A stretch of DNA of 64,000 bases. It comes from an uncultured Lachnospiraceae bacterium. Its GTDB lineage: Bacteria; Bacillota; Clostridia; Lachnospirales; Lachnospiraceae. Where the stretch lies: the NCBI GenBank assembly GCA_947173495.1, contig CAMWFQ010000013.1, forward strand, positions 62,001 through 126,000, in the 5' to 3' direction. The position numbers and the translations under genes were made by a program. Below the pieces are notes generated by a model. The model had not been told where the DNA came from. It did not search any database and saw nothing but the letters and a program-made list of their open reading frames with translations. Each line of letters opens with the position of its first letter. Positions within the stretch are counted from its first letter, which is position 1. This document shows, one piece after another, positions 42,168-52,235 of this stretch.

Positions 42168-43016
42168 ATGATGAAATTCACAAAAATGCAGGGATGCGGT
42201 AATGATTATATTTATGTGGACGGCTTTGCAGAGCAGATTCCCCGGGAGAAAAAGCCGGAGATTGTAAGAGCCTTAAGCGACAGGCACTTCGGGATCGGAG
42301 GAGACGGTGTGATCTTTGTGAACCCTTCTGAAGAAGCTGACTTTGAGATGGAGATGTACAACAGGGACGGCACCCGGTCGGAAATGTGTGGAAACGGCAT
42401 CCGCTGTGTGGGAAAGTTTGTCTATGACAAAGGGCTTACTCAAAAAACAGAACTCCGGATCATCAGCGGCAGCAGCATCAAACACCTGACACTTTTTCTG
42501 CAGGAAGGAAAAGTATCGACTGTGAAAGTCAATATGGGAGCACCGATACTCAGGGCGGTTGATATACCTGTCATCTCCCATAAGGAAGAGGTGATCGGGG
42601 AGGAAATAGAGGCAGATGGCAGTATTTACAGAATGACATGTGTGTCAATGGGCAATCCCCACGCAGTGGTTTTTGTGGAGGAGACGGAGGAGCTTCTGCT
42701 GGAGAGGATCGGGCCTCTTTTTGAGAATCATGAGCGGTTTCCCAATCGGGTCAATACAGAGTTTGTAAAGGTGCTGGATGAGGAAACTGTGAAGATGCGG
42801 GTATGGGAAAGGGGAACAGGAGAGACCTTTGCCTGCGGGACCGGCGCCTGCGCCGTTGCGGTGGCCTGTGTCCTGAACGGGCTGACGAAGGAGAGAGTGA
42901 GAGTTCAGCTCAAGGGGGGAGAGCTGGAGATCTTTTGGGACAGAAAGGAAAATACAGTATATATGACAGGTCCTGCCGTCACGGTTTTTGAGGGAGAGAC
43001 AGAGATACAGATTTAG
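42168..43016 (+). CDS. dapF: Diaminopimelate epimerase
   Basis: The 282-residue protein converts LL- to meso-diaminopimelate for lysine and peptidoglycan. The two catalytic cysteines are present: Cys74 in [13 protein letters not shown] and Cys223 in [14 protein letters not shown]. The N terminus [20 protein letters not shown] is typical. It lies 14 bases after the transglutaminase-like gene, with GAAGGATCGGC as RBS, and 41 bases before dapL, its metabolic neighbour. Confidence 0.93.
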   Translation: MMKFTKMQGCGNDYIYVDGFAEQIPREKKPEIVRALSDRHFGIGGDGVIFVNPSEEADFEMEMYNRDGTRSEMCGNGIRCVGKFVYDKGLTQKTELRIISGSSIKHLTLFLQEGKVSTVKVNMGAPILRAVDIPVISHKEEVIGEEIEADGSIYRMTCVSMGNPHAVVFVEETEELLLERIGPLFENHERFPNRVNTEFVKVLDEETVKMRVWERGTGETFACGTGACAVAVACVLNGLTKERVRVQLKGGELEIFWDRKENTVYMTGPAVTVFEGETEIQI

Positions 43017-43057
43017 AAGCTGTCACGAAATATGCAGTCACAGGGAGGAAAAAGAAG

Positions 43058-44272
43058 ATGTTCAAGATCAATGAAAATTATTTAAAACTGCCGGGAAGCT
43101 ATCTGTTTTCCACCATAGGGAAAAAGGTGAACGCCTACGCGGCTGCCCATCCGGATAAAAAGGTGATCCGCCTGGGAATCGGGGATGTGACCCAGCCTCT
43201 GGCGCCGGCTATTATAGAGGCGCTTCATAAGGCGGTGGACGAGATGGCCGCGGCGGAAACCTTCAGGGGGTATGCGCCTGATCTGGGCTATGAGTTTTTG
43301 AGAAACGCCATAGCGGAAAATGATTACAGAGCAAGAGGGTGTAATATCTCGGCGGATGAGATTTTTATCTCGGACGGCGCAAAGTGCGACTCGGGAAACA
43401 TTCAGGAGATCTTTGGTCAGGGTAATAAAATTGCGGTGTGCGATCCTGTCTATCCTGTCTATGTGGACACCAATGTAATGGCGGGAAGGACCGGTGTATA
43501 CGACAGCGCGAAGGAGACCTGGAGTGATGTGATCTATATGCCCTGCACGGCGGAAAACAATTTTGCGCCGGAGATCCCCAAAGAGAGGCCGGATATCATC
43601 TACCTGTGCTTTCCCAATAACCCCACAGGCTCTGCGATCACAAAGCCGCAGCTCCAGGAGTGGGTGGATTATGCCAATAAAGTGGGAGCCGTGATTATTT
43701 ATGACGCGGCTTATGAAGCCTATATTTCAGAAGAAAACGTGCCCCATTCCATTTACGAGTGCGAGGGAGCAGGTCTTTGCGCCATAGAGCTGCGCTCCTT
43801 TTCCAAAAATGCGGGATTTACAGGTGTCCGCCTGGGCTTTACGGTGATTCCCAAAGAACTGAAATGCGGGGAGGTTTCTCTTCACAGCCTGTGGGCGAGA
43901 AGACACGGAACCAAATATAACGGAGCGCCCTACATTGTACAGCGTGCCGGGGAGGCTGTCTATTCCCCGGAGGGAAAGCGGCAGCTGAAGCAGCAGATTG
44001 CCTATTATATGAAGAATGCCCGATATATTCTGGAAGGACTGCAAAGCGCCGGCTATACGGTATCGGGCGGTGTAAATGCACCCTACATCTGGTTGAAGGC
44101 TCCGGGAGGGATGAGCAGCTGGGAATTTTTTGATGATCTGCTTGAAAGAGCCAATGTGGTAGGTACGCCGGGCTCCGGTTTTGGACCCAGCGGAGAGACC
44201 TACTTCAGGCTGACGGCCTTCGGAAGCTATGAAAATACGGTGGAGGCTGTTGACAGGATCAGAGCGCTGTAG
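43058..44272 (+). CDS. dapL: LL-diaminopimelate aminotransferase
   Basis: The 404-residue PLP enzyme makes LL-diaminopimelate directly from tetrahydrodipicolinate and glutamate, bypassing the acylated dapD/dapE steps. It has the N-terminal [30 protein letters not shown] near residue 190 and the PLP lysine Lys250 in [16 protein letters not shown]. Length and the adjacent dapF support DapL over other class I aminotransferases. RBS AGGGAGG precedes ATG 43058. Confidence 0.93.
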   Translation: MFKINENYLKLPGSYLFSTIGKKVNAYAAAHPDKKVIRLGIGDVTQPLAPAIIEALHKAVDEMAAAETFRGYAPDLGYEFLRNAIAENDYRARGCNISADEIFISDGAKCDSGNIQEIFGQGNKIAVCDPVYPVYVDTNVMAGRTGVYDSAKETWSDVIYMPCTAENNFAPEIPKERPDIIYLCFPNNPTGSAITKPQLQEWVDYANKVGAVIIYDAAYEAYISEENVPHSIYECEGAGLCAIELRSFSKNAGFTGVRLGFTVIPKELKCGEVSLHSLWARRHGTKYNGAPYIVQRAGEAVYSPEGKRQLKQQIAYYMKNARYILEGLQSAGYTVSGGVNAPYIWLKAPGGMSSWEFFDDLLERANVVGTPGSGFGPSGETYFRLTAFGSYENTVEAVDRIRAL

Positions 44273-44290
44273 CGAGGGCGGCAGAAACTT

Positions 44291-44319
44291 TTGACGGCGC
44301 TGAAAAGGATTTCCATAAA
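44291..44319 (+). promoter_or_regulatory. Candidate promoter for the sigma/anti-sigma genes
   Basis: TTGACG (44291-44296), a 17-bp spacer and CATAAA (44314-44319), 43 bases before the sigma factor start. The -35 is good and the -10 weak. Confidence 0.4.
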
Positions 44320-44361
44320 GAGCATCGTACATAAACGTATCAAAATAGAAGGGAGGAGCCA

Positions 44362-44961
44362 GTGAACGAGCGTCAATTTGAAGAAGCTGTGGCGCGGATG
44401 GTACAGGGAGATAAGACCGGACTTAAGGAAATATATGAAAATTATGTGGGATATATTTACCGGATCATCTATGAAGTGCTGCAGTCCAGAGAAAATGCTG
44501 AGGATGTGACCAGCGAGTTTTTTATCCGCCTCTGGAACAGAGCCGGGCAGTTTAAACCGGGAAACGGTCACAAGGGATATCTGGCAACTATGGCCAGGAA
44601 CATGGCAATTGATTTTTTGCGGAAACATAAAAGGGAAGAGCTGACGGCCCTGCTCCAGGATCTGGGAAGCGGCCCTGAGGAAGAAGAGGCGGCAGGCCAG
44701 GGACGCATGCAGAAGGCGGAATCCGAGGGCGTTTATGCATCTTCTGCGCCAAGCGGGGTGGAGGAGAAGGTTCTTGGGGACATGACGGTAAGCCAGGCGC
44801 TGGAAACCTTAAAGCCTGCAGAGAGACAGATCGTTTCTCTGAAGGTCTTAGGTGAGCTGACCTTTAAGGAGATCGCCTCGTACCTGGAGATTCCCATGGG
44901 CACAGTGACCTGGAAATATCAGAATGCAATGAAAAAGTTAAGGAGGTGTGGATATGAGTAA
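44362..44961 (+). CDS. ECF-type RNA polymerase sigma factor
   Basis: The 199-residue protein has a region 2 with YRIIYEVLQSRENAEDVTSEFFIRLW and AMARN-like helix ATMARNMAIDFLRKHKREEL, and a region 4 with LKPAERQIVSLKVLGELTFKEIASYLEIPMGTVTW. Between them is an unusually long, Glu-rich linker (about 92-133). It would direct polymerase to a small stress or envelope regulon. The GTG at 44362 follows GGGAGGAG. The downstream membrane protein gene overlaps by 8 bases and is the likely anti-sigma factor. Confidence 0.88.
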   Translation: MNERQFEEAVARMVQGDKTGLKEIYENYVGYIYRIIYEVLQSRENAEDVTSEFFIRLWNRAGQFKPGNGHKGYLATMARNMAIDFLRKHKREELTALLQDLGSGPEEEEAAGQGRMQKAESEGVYASSAPSGVEEKVLGDMTVSQALETLKPAERQIVSLKVLGELTFKEIASYLEIPMGTVTWKYQNAMKKLRRCGYE

Positions 44962-46039
44962 GAATTTTGAACAGGCATATAAAGAGCTGGCGCAAAATGA
45001 AGTCCCGGATTTGTGGAACAGAATTGAAGCCGGTATCGAAAGCAAATCCGCACTGGAAGACGAGAGCATTCCGGAGGATTCTGACAGACAGGATTTCCCG
45101 GACGGAGGAATCTGTTTATTGAAGGAAGAGCTGGAAGAAATAAAATTGCAGGAGATAGAAGAGGACGCCAGGGCCAAAAAGAAGGGATTGTTTTATTCCA
45201 GAAGATATGCAGGAATGGCGGCTGCCGTTCTATGCGCAGCGGTTATCATACCGGCAGTGGTGGTTCTGAATCACTATACCGGCAGTCTTCTGTCCAAAAA
45301 TATGGCAGGGAGCGGGCAGGCCACAGAAGGGATCAATACGGAGGAAGAGGAAGCGTCTGATACTGCAGCTGTGGTGACTGAGACGGAAGAAGCTGCTGAG
45401 GAGACATCAGAGGAATCAGCGCCGGCAGAAGCGGCAGGAGGAGTGGAAGGTGTCGCAGCGGATGAGGAAGGAGGAATGCAGGATGCCGGAGCGGATTCGG
45501 CGGATGAAGAAACCGAAGACCGGACATCAGGTTCCCAGAGCAGCAATGCACTCCGGACAGAATCCGCAGCCGATGAGGATATGGCGGATACAGGAGCCGA
45601 TACGGCAGTTACGGAGGCGGCGGAGAAGGAAACTGTCCGTGAGGAGGGCGGCGGTCAGATTTCAGGCTCAGGAACGGCAGACAAAGAAGCCGCTAAGACG
45701 GAGAGGGACGATCGGGTTTCCGATCTGGCCGAAGCTCAGAAAAAACTGGAAGGAAAAAAAATTGCGGACGAAACGGTCTTTGAGCATGTGATGATCAGTG
45801 TAGAGAAGATGGAGAGCATTACCTCAGACGAGGGACCGGGCAGCCTGTGCACAGCCGTTGTGGAAAAGGGACCGTTGGAGCTTTTGGGAAATGGCGGAAT
45901 GCTGGAAATTTACCTGCCGGCCTATTCATCCATAGCGCTTTCTGAGGACGGGGTGTTCGAAGTGGATCTTATCTATCACAGCGACAGGGAATATTCCTAT
46001 ACCATACAAAAATATCACCAGAAGATTGAAAAACAGTAG
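44954..46039 (+). CDS. Single-span membrane protein, probable anti-sigma factor
   Basis: The 361-residue protein has a cytoplasmic N-terminal region (about 1-84, with NFEQAYKELAQNEVPDLWNR), one membrane span (about 85-106), a long Glu/Ala/Thr-rich extracellular stretch of low complexity (about 110-260) and a small folded end. Position and the overlap with the sigma gene imply an anti-sigma role, though no canonical zinc anti-sigma motif (HxxxCxxC) is present. AGGAGG at 44941-44946 is 7 bases before ATG 44954; GTG 44948 is less likely. Many GAA/GCA repeats give the linker its biased composition. Confidence 0.7.
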   Translation: MSKNFEQAYKELAQNEVPDLWNRIEAGIESKSALEDESIPEDSDRQDFPDGGICLLKEELEEIKLQEIEEDARAKKKGLFYSRRYAGMAAAVLCAAVIIPAVVVLNHYTGSLLSKNMAGSGQATEGINTEEEEASDTAAVVTETEEAAEETSEESAPAEAAGGVEGVAADEEGGMQDAGADSADEETEDRTSGSQSSNALRTESAADEDMADTGADTAVTEAAEKETVREEGGGQISGSGTADKEAAKTERDDRVSDLAEAQKKLEGKKIADETVFEHVMISVEKMESITSDEGPGSLCTAVVEKGPLELLGNGGMLEIYLPAYSSIALSEDGVFEVDLIYHSDREYSYTIQKYHQKIEKQ

Positions 46040-46062
46040 AATCCACACTACGTAAGCTGATG

Positions 46063-46096
46063 AATCGAGCAGGGGAAAATTTTCCCCTGCTCGATT
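46063..46096. terminator. Perfect 34-bp palindrome, A-type module and probable two-way terminator
   Basis: AATCGAGCAGGGGAAAA (46063-46079) is directly followed by its exact complement (46080-46096). It sits between convergent genes and is the same module as in the repeats at 8838, 9841, 17930 and 54164. TGCGCA follows at about 46101. Confidence 0.65.
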
Positions 46097-46123
46097 GCAG
46101 TGCGCACATGTACACATAAAATA

Positions 46124-46519
46124 TTATGCTTCCTGAGGCCCAACATAGCGTGCATCGCCAAAGCCAAGGATCAGGGTAAAGATGGTATTCAGGAACAGAA
46201 GTCCGAAACCGAAACCGGTGCCTTTGCCGAAAGCCTTTGCAAGCTTAAATTGCACCATGATCGTAACGACAATGTTGACACAGGGTACAAAGCCCAGCAA
46301 AAACAGCCAGCCATTGCCCCAGGCGATTTCAAACAGGCAGTAGTTGGTGTAAAAGGGAATCAGAGATCCCCAGCCGGGTTTGCCTGCTTTTGTATAGATT
46401 TTCCATCTGGCAATAATGGTCAGTACGGTAATTGCCAGAATCATGACCATATAGACGGTCATAACCCCTGTACCGATCATCGTATACATCATATCATAAG
46501 CATTGTAATCAGCAGCCAT
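46124..46519 (-). CDS. DUF5684-family small membrane protein
   Basis: The 131-residue protein has four membrane spans and the family pattern WKIYTKAGKPGWGSLIPFYTNYCLF, then FVPCVNIVVTIMVQFKLAKAFGKG and GFGDARYVG at the end. The family is found near signal peptidases in some genomes; its function is unknown. On its strand, AAAGGAGGAG precedes the ATG, and a near-perfect promoter lies at 46580-46608. Confidence 0.8.
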   Translation of the reverse strand: MAADYNAYDMMYTMIGTGVMTVYMVMILAITVLTIIARWKIYTKAGKPGWGSLIPFYTNYCLFEIAWGNGWLFLLGFVPCVNIVVTIMVQFKLAKAFGKGTGFGFGLLFLNTIFTLILGFGDARYVGPQEA

Positions 46520-46579
46520 TTCTTGTCTCCTCCTTTCGTCAAAATTCCCTCCCCCCCATATCAGGTGGTCGACTTTTTT

Positions 46580-46608
46580 ATCATATAAGATATGAGCTGT
46601 AATGTCAA
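46580..46608 (-). promoter_or_regulatory. Sigma-A-type promoter for the DUF5684 gene
   Basis: On the minus strand TTGACA (46608-46603), a 17-bp spacer and TATGAT (46585-46580). The rest of the gap to 46816 is AT-rich; it has GTTTATAGTAAAC (46740-46752), a short inverted repeat, and a half copy of the GGAAACGAC repeat near 46768. Confidence 0.65.
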
Positions 46609-46816
46609 TTTATAAATACTATATTAACAATAAAAATAAAAAATAAATAAAATTGGAAATTTTTGTAAATACTTGAAATTCTTAAAGTGAAAAACAATTT
46701 TCTTAAAATGGAAAGACTTTCAGAATAGAAACAAGTATAGTTTATAGTAAACAGCAAAAATATTTGTCGTTTCCTATAAATAAGGAAAAATTTTGCGGAA
46801 ATGGAGAGAATGCTGT

Positions 46817-48496
46817 ATGGACATATCGGAAAAATCATTTGTTCACAGAATCATGTCGGTGATGGGAGGATTGATTTTTCTGACGGTAATGATTCTGGAA
46901 ACAGTATGGCTGTATACCGGTAAAGTGATCAGAGAGAATACGGATGAGGAAATCCGTCATCTTCTTAAGGTCTATGCGGATTCACTGGAATACAGTCTCC
47001 AGCAGACGGACAGTAATCTTCTGACGATTGCACAGGAACAGAATCTTCTGGAGGAATTGTCGAATCCCAGGGATGAAAAGCGGTACTATGCCGCCATAAG
47101 GCTCCTTGATCTGATCAAAAGGCTGTGCTCGAATAACCAGGGAGTAGATATGCTTCTGGCATCCGGTAATTACGAGGAGAGCGTTTCAGATGCCAGTGAA
47201 TCTCTGAGCCTGATTCAAAGAGACGAAATTATTGCTTTTATGAAAGAAAAGCGGACAGAAAGAAAGCAGGGAGAAAAGATTCCCACCGGTACAAGGGGCT
47301 GGGTTCTGCAGAGAGTCGGTACAACGGATTATCTGATGAGGACCTATGATACACTGGATTATTCAGTGTCCGCATGGGTCACGCTGGAGAATCTGATTCA
47401 TATGATCAGAAAACTGGAGGAGGATTCCGGACGACATATTTTTCTGCTGAGTACAGAGGGAGCTGTGCTTGGAGCAACGCTTGACGGAGAAAAAATGCAG
47501 TTTGAGGAAATACGGGAAAAAGGCAGAGTGTGGGAACAGCCGGTATCAGACAGATCGCTTGTATTGATATGCGCGCCTGAAAAAACGGATGAGAGGATAC
47601 AGGCCATTCCATTCATGATTCTGATGATTATTCTGGCACTGCTCGGCCTGCTGATCTGGCTGTATTTGTATATGAGGCATGAAGTGATTGCCCCGGTCCG
47701 CGAGCTGATCCGCACACTGACCTATATCCGGCAGGGAGATTACAGGTATCGGATCGGAAAAACCTGTAAAAACCGGGAATTCAATGTATTGAATGAAACC
47801 TTCAATTCCATGATGGATACCATTGTGAGGCTGAAAATCAGCGAGTATGAAAAACAGATCCGGCTGCAGGAGGCGGAACTGAAATACTTTCAAATGCAGA
47901 TACGACCCCACTTCTTTCTGAATGCAATGGCGACGATCCACAGCATGACGTTTGAGAACAAAAGCGGTGATATTCGGAGCTTTATTGAAATCCTGTCCAA
48001 GAATATCAGATATATGTTTAAGGCGGGCCTTCATACAGTTTCGCTCAAAAAGGAGCTGGATCATCTGGAACACTATTTTGAAATGCAGGAGCTGCTTTAT
48101 CCCGGGTGCGTGTTTTATTTTATAGAGAGGAAAGAGGAAACGGAAAGCTGGCAGATCCCTCAGATGATTCTGCATACCTTTATGGAAAATAAGTATAAGC
48201 ATACGGTAAAGACGGACAGGCTTTTATCTATTTATGTGAGGATTGCAATCAAAAGATGGAGGGAAAGAGAGATACTGGAGATACGGATAGAGGATGACGG
48301 AGTGCCGTTTCCGGATGATATTCTGGAAAACGGCGGACAGAACAGACTGCGTGAGGACGGCAGCGGGGTGGGAATTATCAATATAAGAAGAACTCTGGAA
48401 ATGATGTATGGGATAGATGATCTGCTGAGATTCGAGAATCCGGAAGAAGGGGGCAGCAGGATTATTTTGCGGATACCACAGCAGACAAATATCTGA
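46817..48496 (+). CDS. YesM-type sensor histidine kinase
   Basis: The 559-residue protein has two membrane spans (about 13-35 and 265-285) around an extracellular sensor domain, a HAMP region, and the YesM-type kinase core with IRPHFFLNAMATIHSM (phosphorylated His) and a C-terminal ATPase ending GVGIINIRRTLEMMYG. Kinases of this group sense extracellular sugars and control sugar importers. ATG 46817 has GGAGAG 8 bases upstream. The N box reads FMENKYKHTVK, a little unlike the usual ENA(I/V)KHG. Its regulator follows after 60 bases. Confidence 0.88.
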   Translation: MDISEKSFVHRIMSVMGGLIFLTVMILETVWLYTGKVIRENTDEEIRHLLKVYADSLEYSLQQTDSNLLTIAQEQNLLEELSNPRDEKRYYAAIRLLDLIKRLCSNNQGVDMLLASGNYEESVSDASESLSLIQRDEIIAFMKEKRTERKQGEKIPTGTRGWVLQRVGTTDYLMRTYDTLDYSVSAWVTLENLIHMIRKLEEDSGRHIFLLSTEGAVLGATLDGEKMQFEEIREKGRVWEQPVSDRSLVLICAPEKTDERIQAIPFMILMIILALLGLLIWLYLYMRHEVIAPVRELIRTLTYIRQGDYRYRIGKTCKNREFNVLNETFNSMMDTIVRLKISEYEKQIRLQEAELKYFQMQIRPHFFLNAMATIHSMTFENKSGDIRSFIEILSKNIRYMFKAGLHTVSLKKELDHLEHYFEMQELLYPGCVFYFIERKEETESWQIPQMILHTFMENKYKHTVKTDRLLSIYVRIAIKRWREREILEIRIEDDGVPFPDDILENGGQNRLREDGSGVGIINIRRTLEMMYGIDDLLRFENPEEGGSRIILRIPQQTNI

Positions 48497-48556
48497 TACT
48501 CCGGCAGGGGACGGAGATCAGAAGAGCTGCCTGTCAGATGCAGGGAGGAGAAGGAT

Positions 48557-49684
48557 ATGAAGGTATTGGTGGTGGATGACGACAGAAATACGGTAGATGC
48601 GATCATAAAGTGCATCCCGTGGGAAACGCTTGAAATTGAGGAAGTATTTCATGCATATGAAATCGCAGGGGCGAAGGAGATTATACAGAGCAGACAGACG
48701 GATATTGTGATCTGCGATATTGAGATGCCCATGGGGACGGGAATTGATCTGATCGCCTGGGCAAGGGAGAAGGGGATAAGCAGTGAATTCTTATTTCTGA
48801 CCTGCCATGAGAGCTTTGAATTTGCCTCCGGAGCGATCCGGTATCATGCCGCGGCCTATCTAGTCAAACCCTTTGTACCTGAACAGATGGAGGAGGAGCT
48901 TCGGCAGCTGGTTCGAAAGCTGAAAAGAAAGCGGCATCTGGAGGAGTCTGAAAAATACCGGGAAATGTGGCAGGAAAGGGATTCTTATGAGGAGGAGAAG
49001 GATTTTGCAGGAAAGAAGAGCTTTCAGGAAAAGCCGGTTCTGGATCTGCAAAGGATCAGAGAACAGCTGGCAGCAGGAAATGCGGTCGCCGTTCTGAACT
49101 ATCTGAAGGAATTCATGGAAAAAATGACTGCCAGAAAAGTGATGAATATGGCTGCCCTGCAGACCATTGCGCTTAATCTGACACAGATCGTTTATGTACA
49201 TCTGTACCAGAGCGGGATTCAGGCGGACGAGCTTTTTGCCGACAGGACGGAGAGACAGCTGCGAAACAGGGCGGTGGAATCTGTGGTGGATATGATGAAA
49301 TGGCAGAATTATCTGATTCAGAAGACGGTAAAGTATACCAGAGAAGTGCAGGAGTCTGACAGTATTGTTCAGAAAATCAAGGGATTTGTGCAGGAACATT
49401 ATCGGGAAGAAATCGGAAGAAATGAAGCGGCAGCGGTTGTTTATCTGACACCGGAGTATGCGGCCAAGCTGTTCAAAAAAGAGACAGGCATGAATCTGAA
49501 GGATTATATCCATCAGGTGCGGATTCAGGAGGCAAAAATGCTTCTTGCAGGAGGAGGAAAAGTGAGCGAAGTGGCACAGAAGGTTGGATTTGACAATTTT
49601 TCTTACTTTTCCACGGTATTTAAGAGGATGACCGGCTATAGTCCTAATGAATACAAAAGAGCCGGAGAAAGGATAGAAGAATGA
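48557..49684 (+). CDS. YesN-type response regulator with AraC HTH
   Basis: The 375-residue protein has a receiver domain with Asp7-Asp8 and phosphorylation site Asp54 in IVICDIEMPMG, Lys in LVKPFVP, a long linker, and a C-terminal AraC-type double helix-turn-helix (about 275-370; AAKLFKKETGMNLKDYIHQVRI, VGFDNFSYFSTVFKRMTGYSPNEY). With the YesM-type kinase it should activate the transporter genes at 50642 onward. GGAGGAGAAGG precedes ATG 48557. The NIF3 gene overlaps its stop by four bases. Confidence 0.9.
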   Translation: MKVLVVDDDRNTVDAIIKCIPWETLEIEEVFHAYEIAGAKEIIQSRQTDIVICDIEMPMGTGIDLIAWAREKGISSEFLFLTCHESFEFASGAIRYHAAAYLVKPFVPEQMEEELRQLVRKLKRKRHLEESEKYREMWQERDSYEEEKDFAGKKSFQEKPVLDLQRIREQLAAGNAVAVLNYLKEFMEKMTARKVMNMAALQTIALNLTQIVYVHLYQSGIQADELFADRTERQLRNRAVESVVDMMKWQNYLIQKTVKYTREVQESDSIVQKIKGFVQEHYREEIGRNEAAAVVYLTPEYAAKLFKKETGMNLKDYIHQVRIQEAKMLLAGGGKVSEVAQKVGFDNFSYFSTVFKRMTGYSPNEYKRAGERIEE

Positions 49685-50514
49685 AGGTAAAGGAAATCAT
49701 CAAAGGAATCATTGAAAAATGCAGAATGGAGCCTCTTGGAAAGACCTGTGATCAGGTGATAGAGGGAAGCCTGGAAATGGAGGTAAAGGGAATTGTAACC
49801 ACATTTATGGCAACGGTGGATGTAATTGAAAAGGCCCATGAACTGGGAGCGAACTTTATCATTACCCACGAACCCACTTACTTTACGGGGGATGACCGCC
49901 GGGACTGGCTGGCTGAGGACAGTATTTATCTGGCCAAAAAGGAGCTTTTGAAAAGATATGAAATGACGGTATGGCGCTTTCATGATCATATGCATCAGGC
50001 GGAAACAGACGGCATATATGAAGGGATGATACGGGAATTTGGATGGGAAAACTATCATATGGAGGCAGACAGGGCACAGGAGGCGGGGGTCCTTAAAAAC
50101 TGCAATTTCTGTTATCAGCTTCCGGAAACCACTGTGGAGAAGCTGGCAGAGGAGCTGAAGAAGAAATTGAATATGCAGGTCATGCGGATTGTCGGAAATC
50201 CGGACACTGTAGTGCGCAGAGCGGGGCTTCTGGTGGGAGGCGGCAGCCTGGGACTGGGAGATGAGGCGATGCCCATGCAGCTTATGGAGCAGGAAAATCT
50301 GGATGTAATTGTCTGCGGAGAAGTGACGGAGTGGACGCTGTGCGCCTACGTAAGGGATGCAGCGATGCTGGGCAGGAACAAAGCGCTGATTATTCCGGGG
50401 CATAACCGTACGGAGGAAGCGGGGATGAAATACCTGCCGGAATGGCTGAAATCCATAACCGGCGAGCTGAAAGTGAGCTTTGTGGAGGCAGGGGAGCCGT
50501 TTGGCTATCAATAA
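49681..50514 (+). CDS. NIF3-family dinuclear metal protein
   Basis: The 277-residue protein has the NIF3/DUF34 metal-binding residues in NFIITHEPTYF, WRFHDHMHQ and IPGHNRTEEAGMKYLPEW. NIF3 proteins form hexamers with two metals per subunit; some act as GTP cyclohydrolase-like or hydrolytic enzymes but the general role is not settled. It overlaps the AraC regulator by ATGA and precedes a sugar-uptake gene set, so it may process the imported compound. Shorter than NIF3 proteins with the extra PII-like insert. Confidence 0.8.
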   Translation: MKVKEIIKGIIEKCRMEPLGKTCDQVIEGSLEMEVKGIVTTFMATVDVIEKAHELGANFIITHEPTYFTGDDRRDWLAEDSIYLAKKELLKRYEMTVWRFHDHMHQAETDGIYEGMIREFGWENYHMEADRAQEAGVLKNCNFCYQLPETTVEKLAEELKKKLNMQVMRIVGNPDTVVRRAGLLVGGGSLGLGDEAMPMQLMEQENLDVIVCGEVTEWTLCAYVRDAAMLGRNKALIIPGHNRTEEAGMKYLPEWLKSITGELKVSFVEAGEPFGYQ

Positions 50515-50577
50515 GAGAATTGCCTGTTTTTAAAAACAAAGACCTTGTTCGTTAAAGAAACCGGAGAGAGATTCTGC

Positions 50578-50606
50578 TATGATGGATACAAGATAAGCGC
50601 TTATCT
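50578..50606 (+). promoter_or_regulatory. Promoter -10 and palindromic operator for the second importer
   Basis: TATGAT (50578-50583) is followed by AGATAAGCGCTTATCT (50591-50606), a perfect 16-bp palindrome across the expected start point. The -35 is poor, which is expected for a promoter helped by an AraC-type regulator. The palindrome itself points to a second, repressor-type control. Confidence 0.5.
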
Positions 50607-50641
50607 GTAATCATAATGAAAAGAAAAGATGGAGGTTGTAA

Positions 50642-52216
50642 ATGAAGAGAAAGAGCTTATTGACAATCGGAATGGCAGCAGTACTGATGCTGTCTGCGGC
50701 GGGCTGCGGTAAAAATCCGGCGGACACTGCAGGAGAGCAGCCGGCAGGGAACGCGAAAAAAACCGAAAGTACGGACAATGCAGAAGATACAGGGAGCAGC
50801 GGGGACGTACAGGGAGAGTACACAAAAATTGTTTATTCCTACTGGACAATGGACCGGATCCCGGACGAAGATGCCAGAGAATCTGTGGAGGAGGCGATCA
50901 ATGAGATCACCAGGGAGAAGATTGGCGTGGAAGTGGAGCTGATGCCTCTTGCCGCCAGTGAACAGGCCCAGAAGGTAAGTCTGGCCATGGCAAGCGGAGA
51001 ACAGCTTGATATTTTCAATACAGTGGGAGATTTAAATACGTATATTGCCAATAATCAGGTGTATGATATTACGGATCTGGTTCATGAATATGCACAGGGA
51101 GCGGTAGATCAGGTCAGCGAGGAATTCTTAAAGACCACCATGAAGGATGGAAAAATTTATGCCATCCCTGCTGATAAAGGGATTGCACTGGCAGCAAATC
51201 TGTATTACAGAAAGGATATTGCGGAGGAATTGAAGCTGGATATGGATTCTGTCAAAGGGATTGAGGATCTGACGCCCATCTATGAAAAGGTGGCCCAGGC
51301 GCATCCTGAGATGTCGGCTCTTGCAGGAGGCGCAGGAGGATTGGAAATGATCCATACCTTAAAGGACTTTGAGGTGGATTACCTGACAGATTCCTGGTCC
51401 AAGCCCATGGGCGCCGTTCTCATGGGGGACAGCATGACGGTGGAAAATCTCTATGCTTCAGAGGAATTTAAAGGCAGGGTGGAGCTGATGCGAGACTGGT
51501 ACCAGAAGGGGTATATCCTGAAGGATTCCGCCACCACAACGGCCAGCTGTCAGGAGACGGTCGCTGCAGGAAAGGCCTTCTCGTTTATCGGAAACCAGGC
51601 GGGAAATTACGGGGTTCAGGAAGCCAGCTCCATGTGCGGTTATGAGATGGGATATATCCGTCTTTCTCAGCCCTACCTGGATACAACGTCAGTGAACAGT
51701 GTAACCTGGGCTGTTTCCTCTCAGTGTAAGACTCCTGAAAAGGCGCTGGAGTTTTTGAATCTCACATATACGGACGCGGATGTAGTGAATCTGATCGTGT
51801 TTGGTCTGGAAAACAGAGATTACGTGAAGGTCAGTGACAGGGAAATGGTTTTCCCGGAAGGTCTGGATGCCAATACGGTTCCCTATACGGCACAGTTCTC
51901 CTGCGGCGTGGTGGGAAGCCAGTTTAAGCAGCTGGTGCATGAGGGAACACCGGAGGATAATAATGATCTGATGTACAAAGAAAATCATGAGTCAAAAATT
52001 TCCCCGGCATTTGGCTTTACCTTTGACAGTACGCCGGTTAAAACAGAATACACAGCGGTGACAAATGTGATCAACCAGTATCTTCCCGGACTGGTATGGG
52101 GAAGCATCGATCCGGCAACAGAGCTTCCTAAATTTTTGGATGCGCTTAAGGAGGCAGGGATGGATGAAATCATTGCAGCCAAGCAGGAACAGCTGGATGC
52201 ATGGGCAGCTCAGTAA
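50642..52216 (+). CDS. Extracellular solute-binding lipoprotein
   Basis: The 524-residue protein has a lipoprotein signal (MKRKSLLTIGMAAVLMLSAAG, lipobox SAAGC, Cys22), an acidic linker and a type 1 binding-protein fold with DIFNTVGDLNTYIANNQVYD, MIHTLKDFEVDYLTD and a C-terminal YLPGLVWGSIDP. It delivers a sugar to the permeases that follow. GGAGG precedes ATG 50642. It resembles the LplA-like protein at 29538 in organisation but not closely in sequence, so the two islands probably import different compounds. Confidence 0.87.
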   Translation: MKRKSLLTIGMAAVLMLSAAGCGKNPADTAGEQPAGNAKKTESTDNAEDTGSSGDVQGEYTKIVYSYWTMDRIPDEDARESVEEAINEITREKIGVEVELMPLAASEQAQKVSLAMASGEQLDIFNTVGDLNTYIANNQVYDITDLVHEYAQGAVDQVSEEFLKTTMKDGKIYAIPADKGIALAANLYYRKDIAEELKLDMDSVKGIEDLTPIYEKVAQAHPEMSALAGGAGGLEMIHTLKDFEVDYLTDSWSKPMGAVLMGDSMTVENLYASEEFKGRVELMRDWYQKGYILKDSATTTASCQETVAAGKAFSFIGNQAGNYGVQEASSMCGYEMGYIRLSQPYLDTTSVNSVTWAVSSQCKTPEKALEFLNLTYTDADVVNLIVFGLENRDYVKVSDREMVFPEGLDANTVPYTAQFSCGVVGSQFKQLVHEGTPEDNNDLMYKENHESKISPAFGFTFDSTPVKTEYTAVTNVINQYLPGLVWGSIDPATELPKFLDALKEAGMDEIIAAKQEQLDAWAAQ

Positions 52217-52235
52217 GTGATCAGGAGGCGCATAT

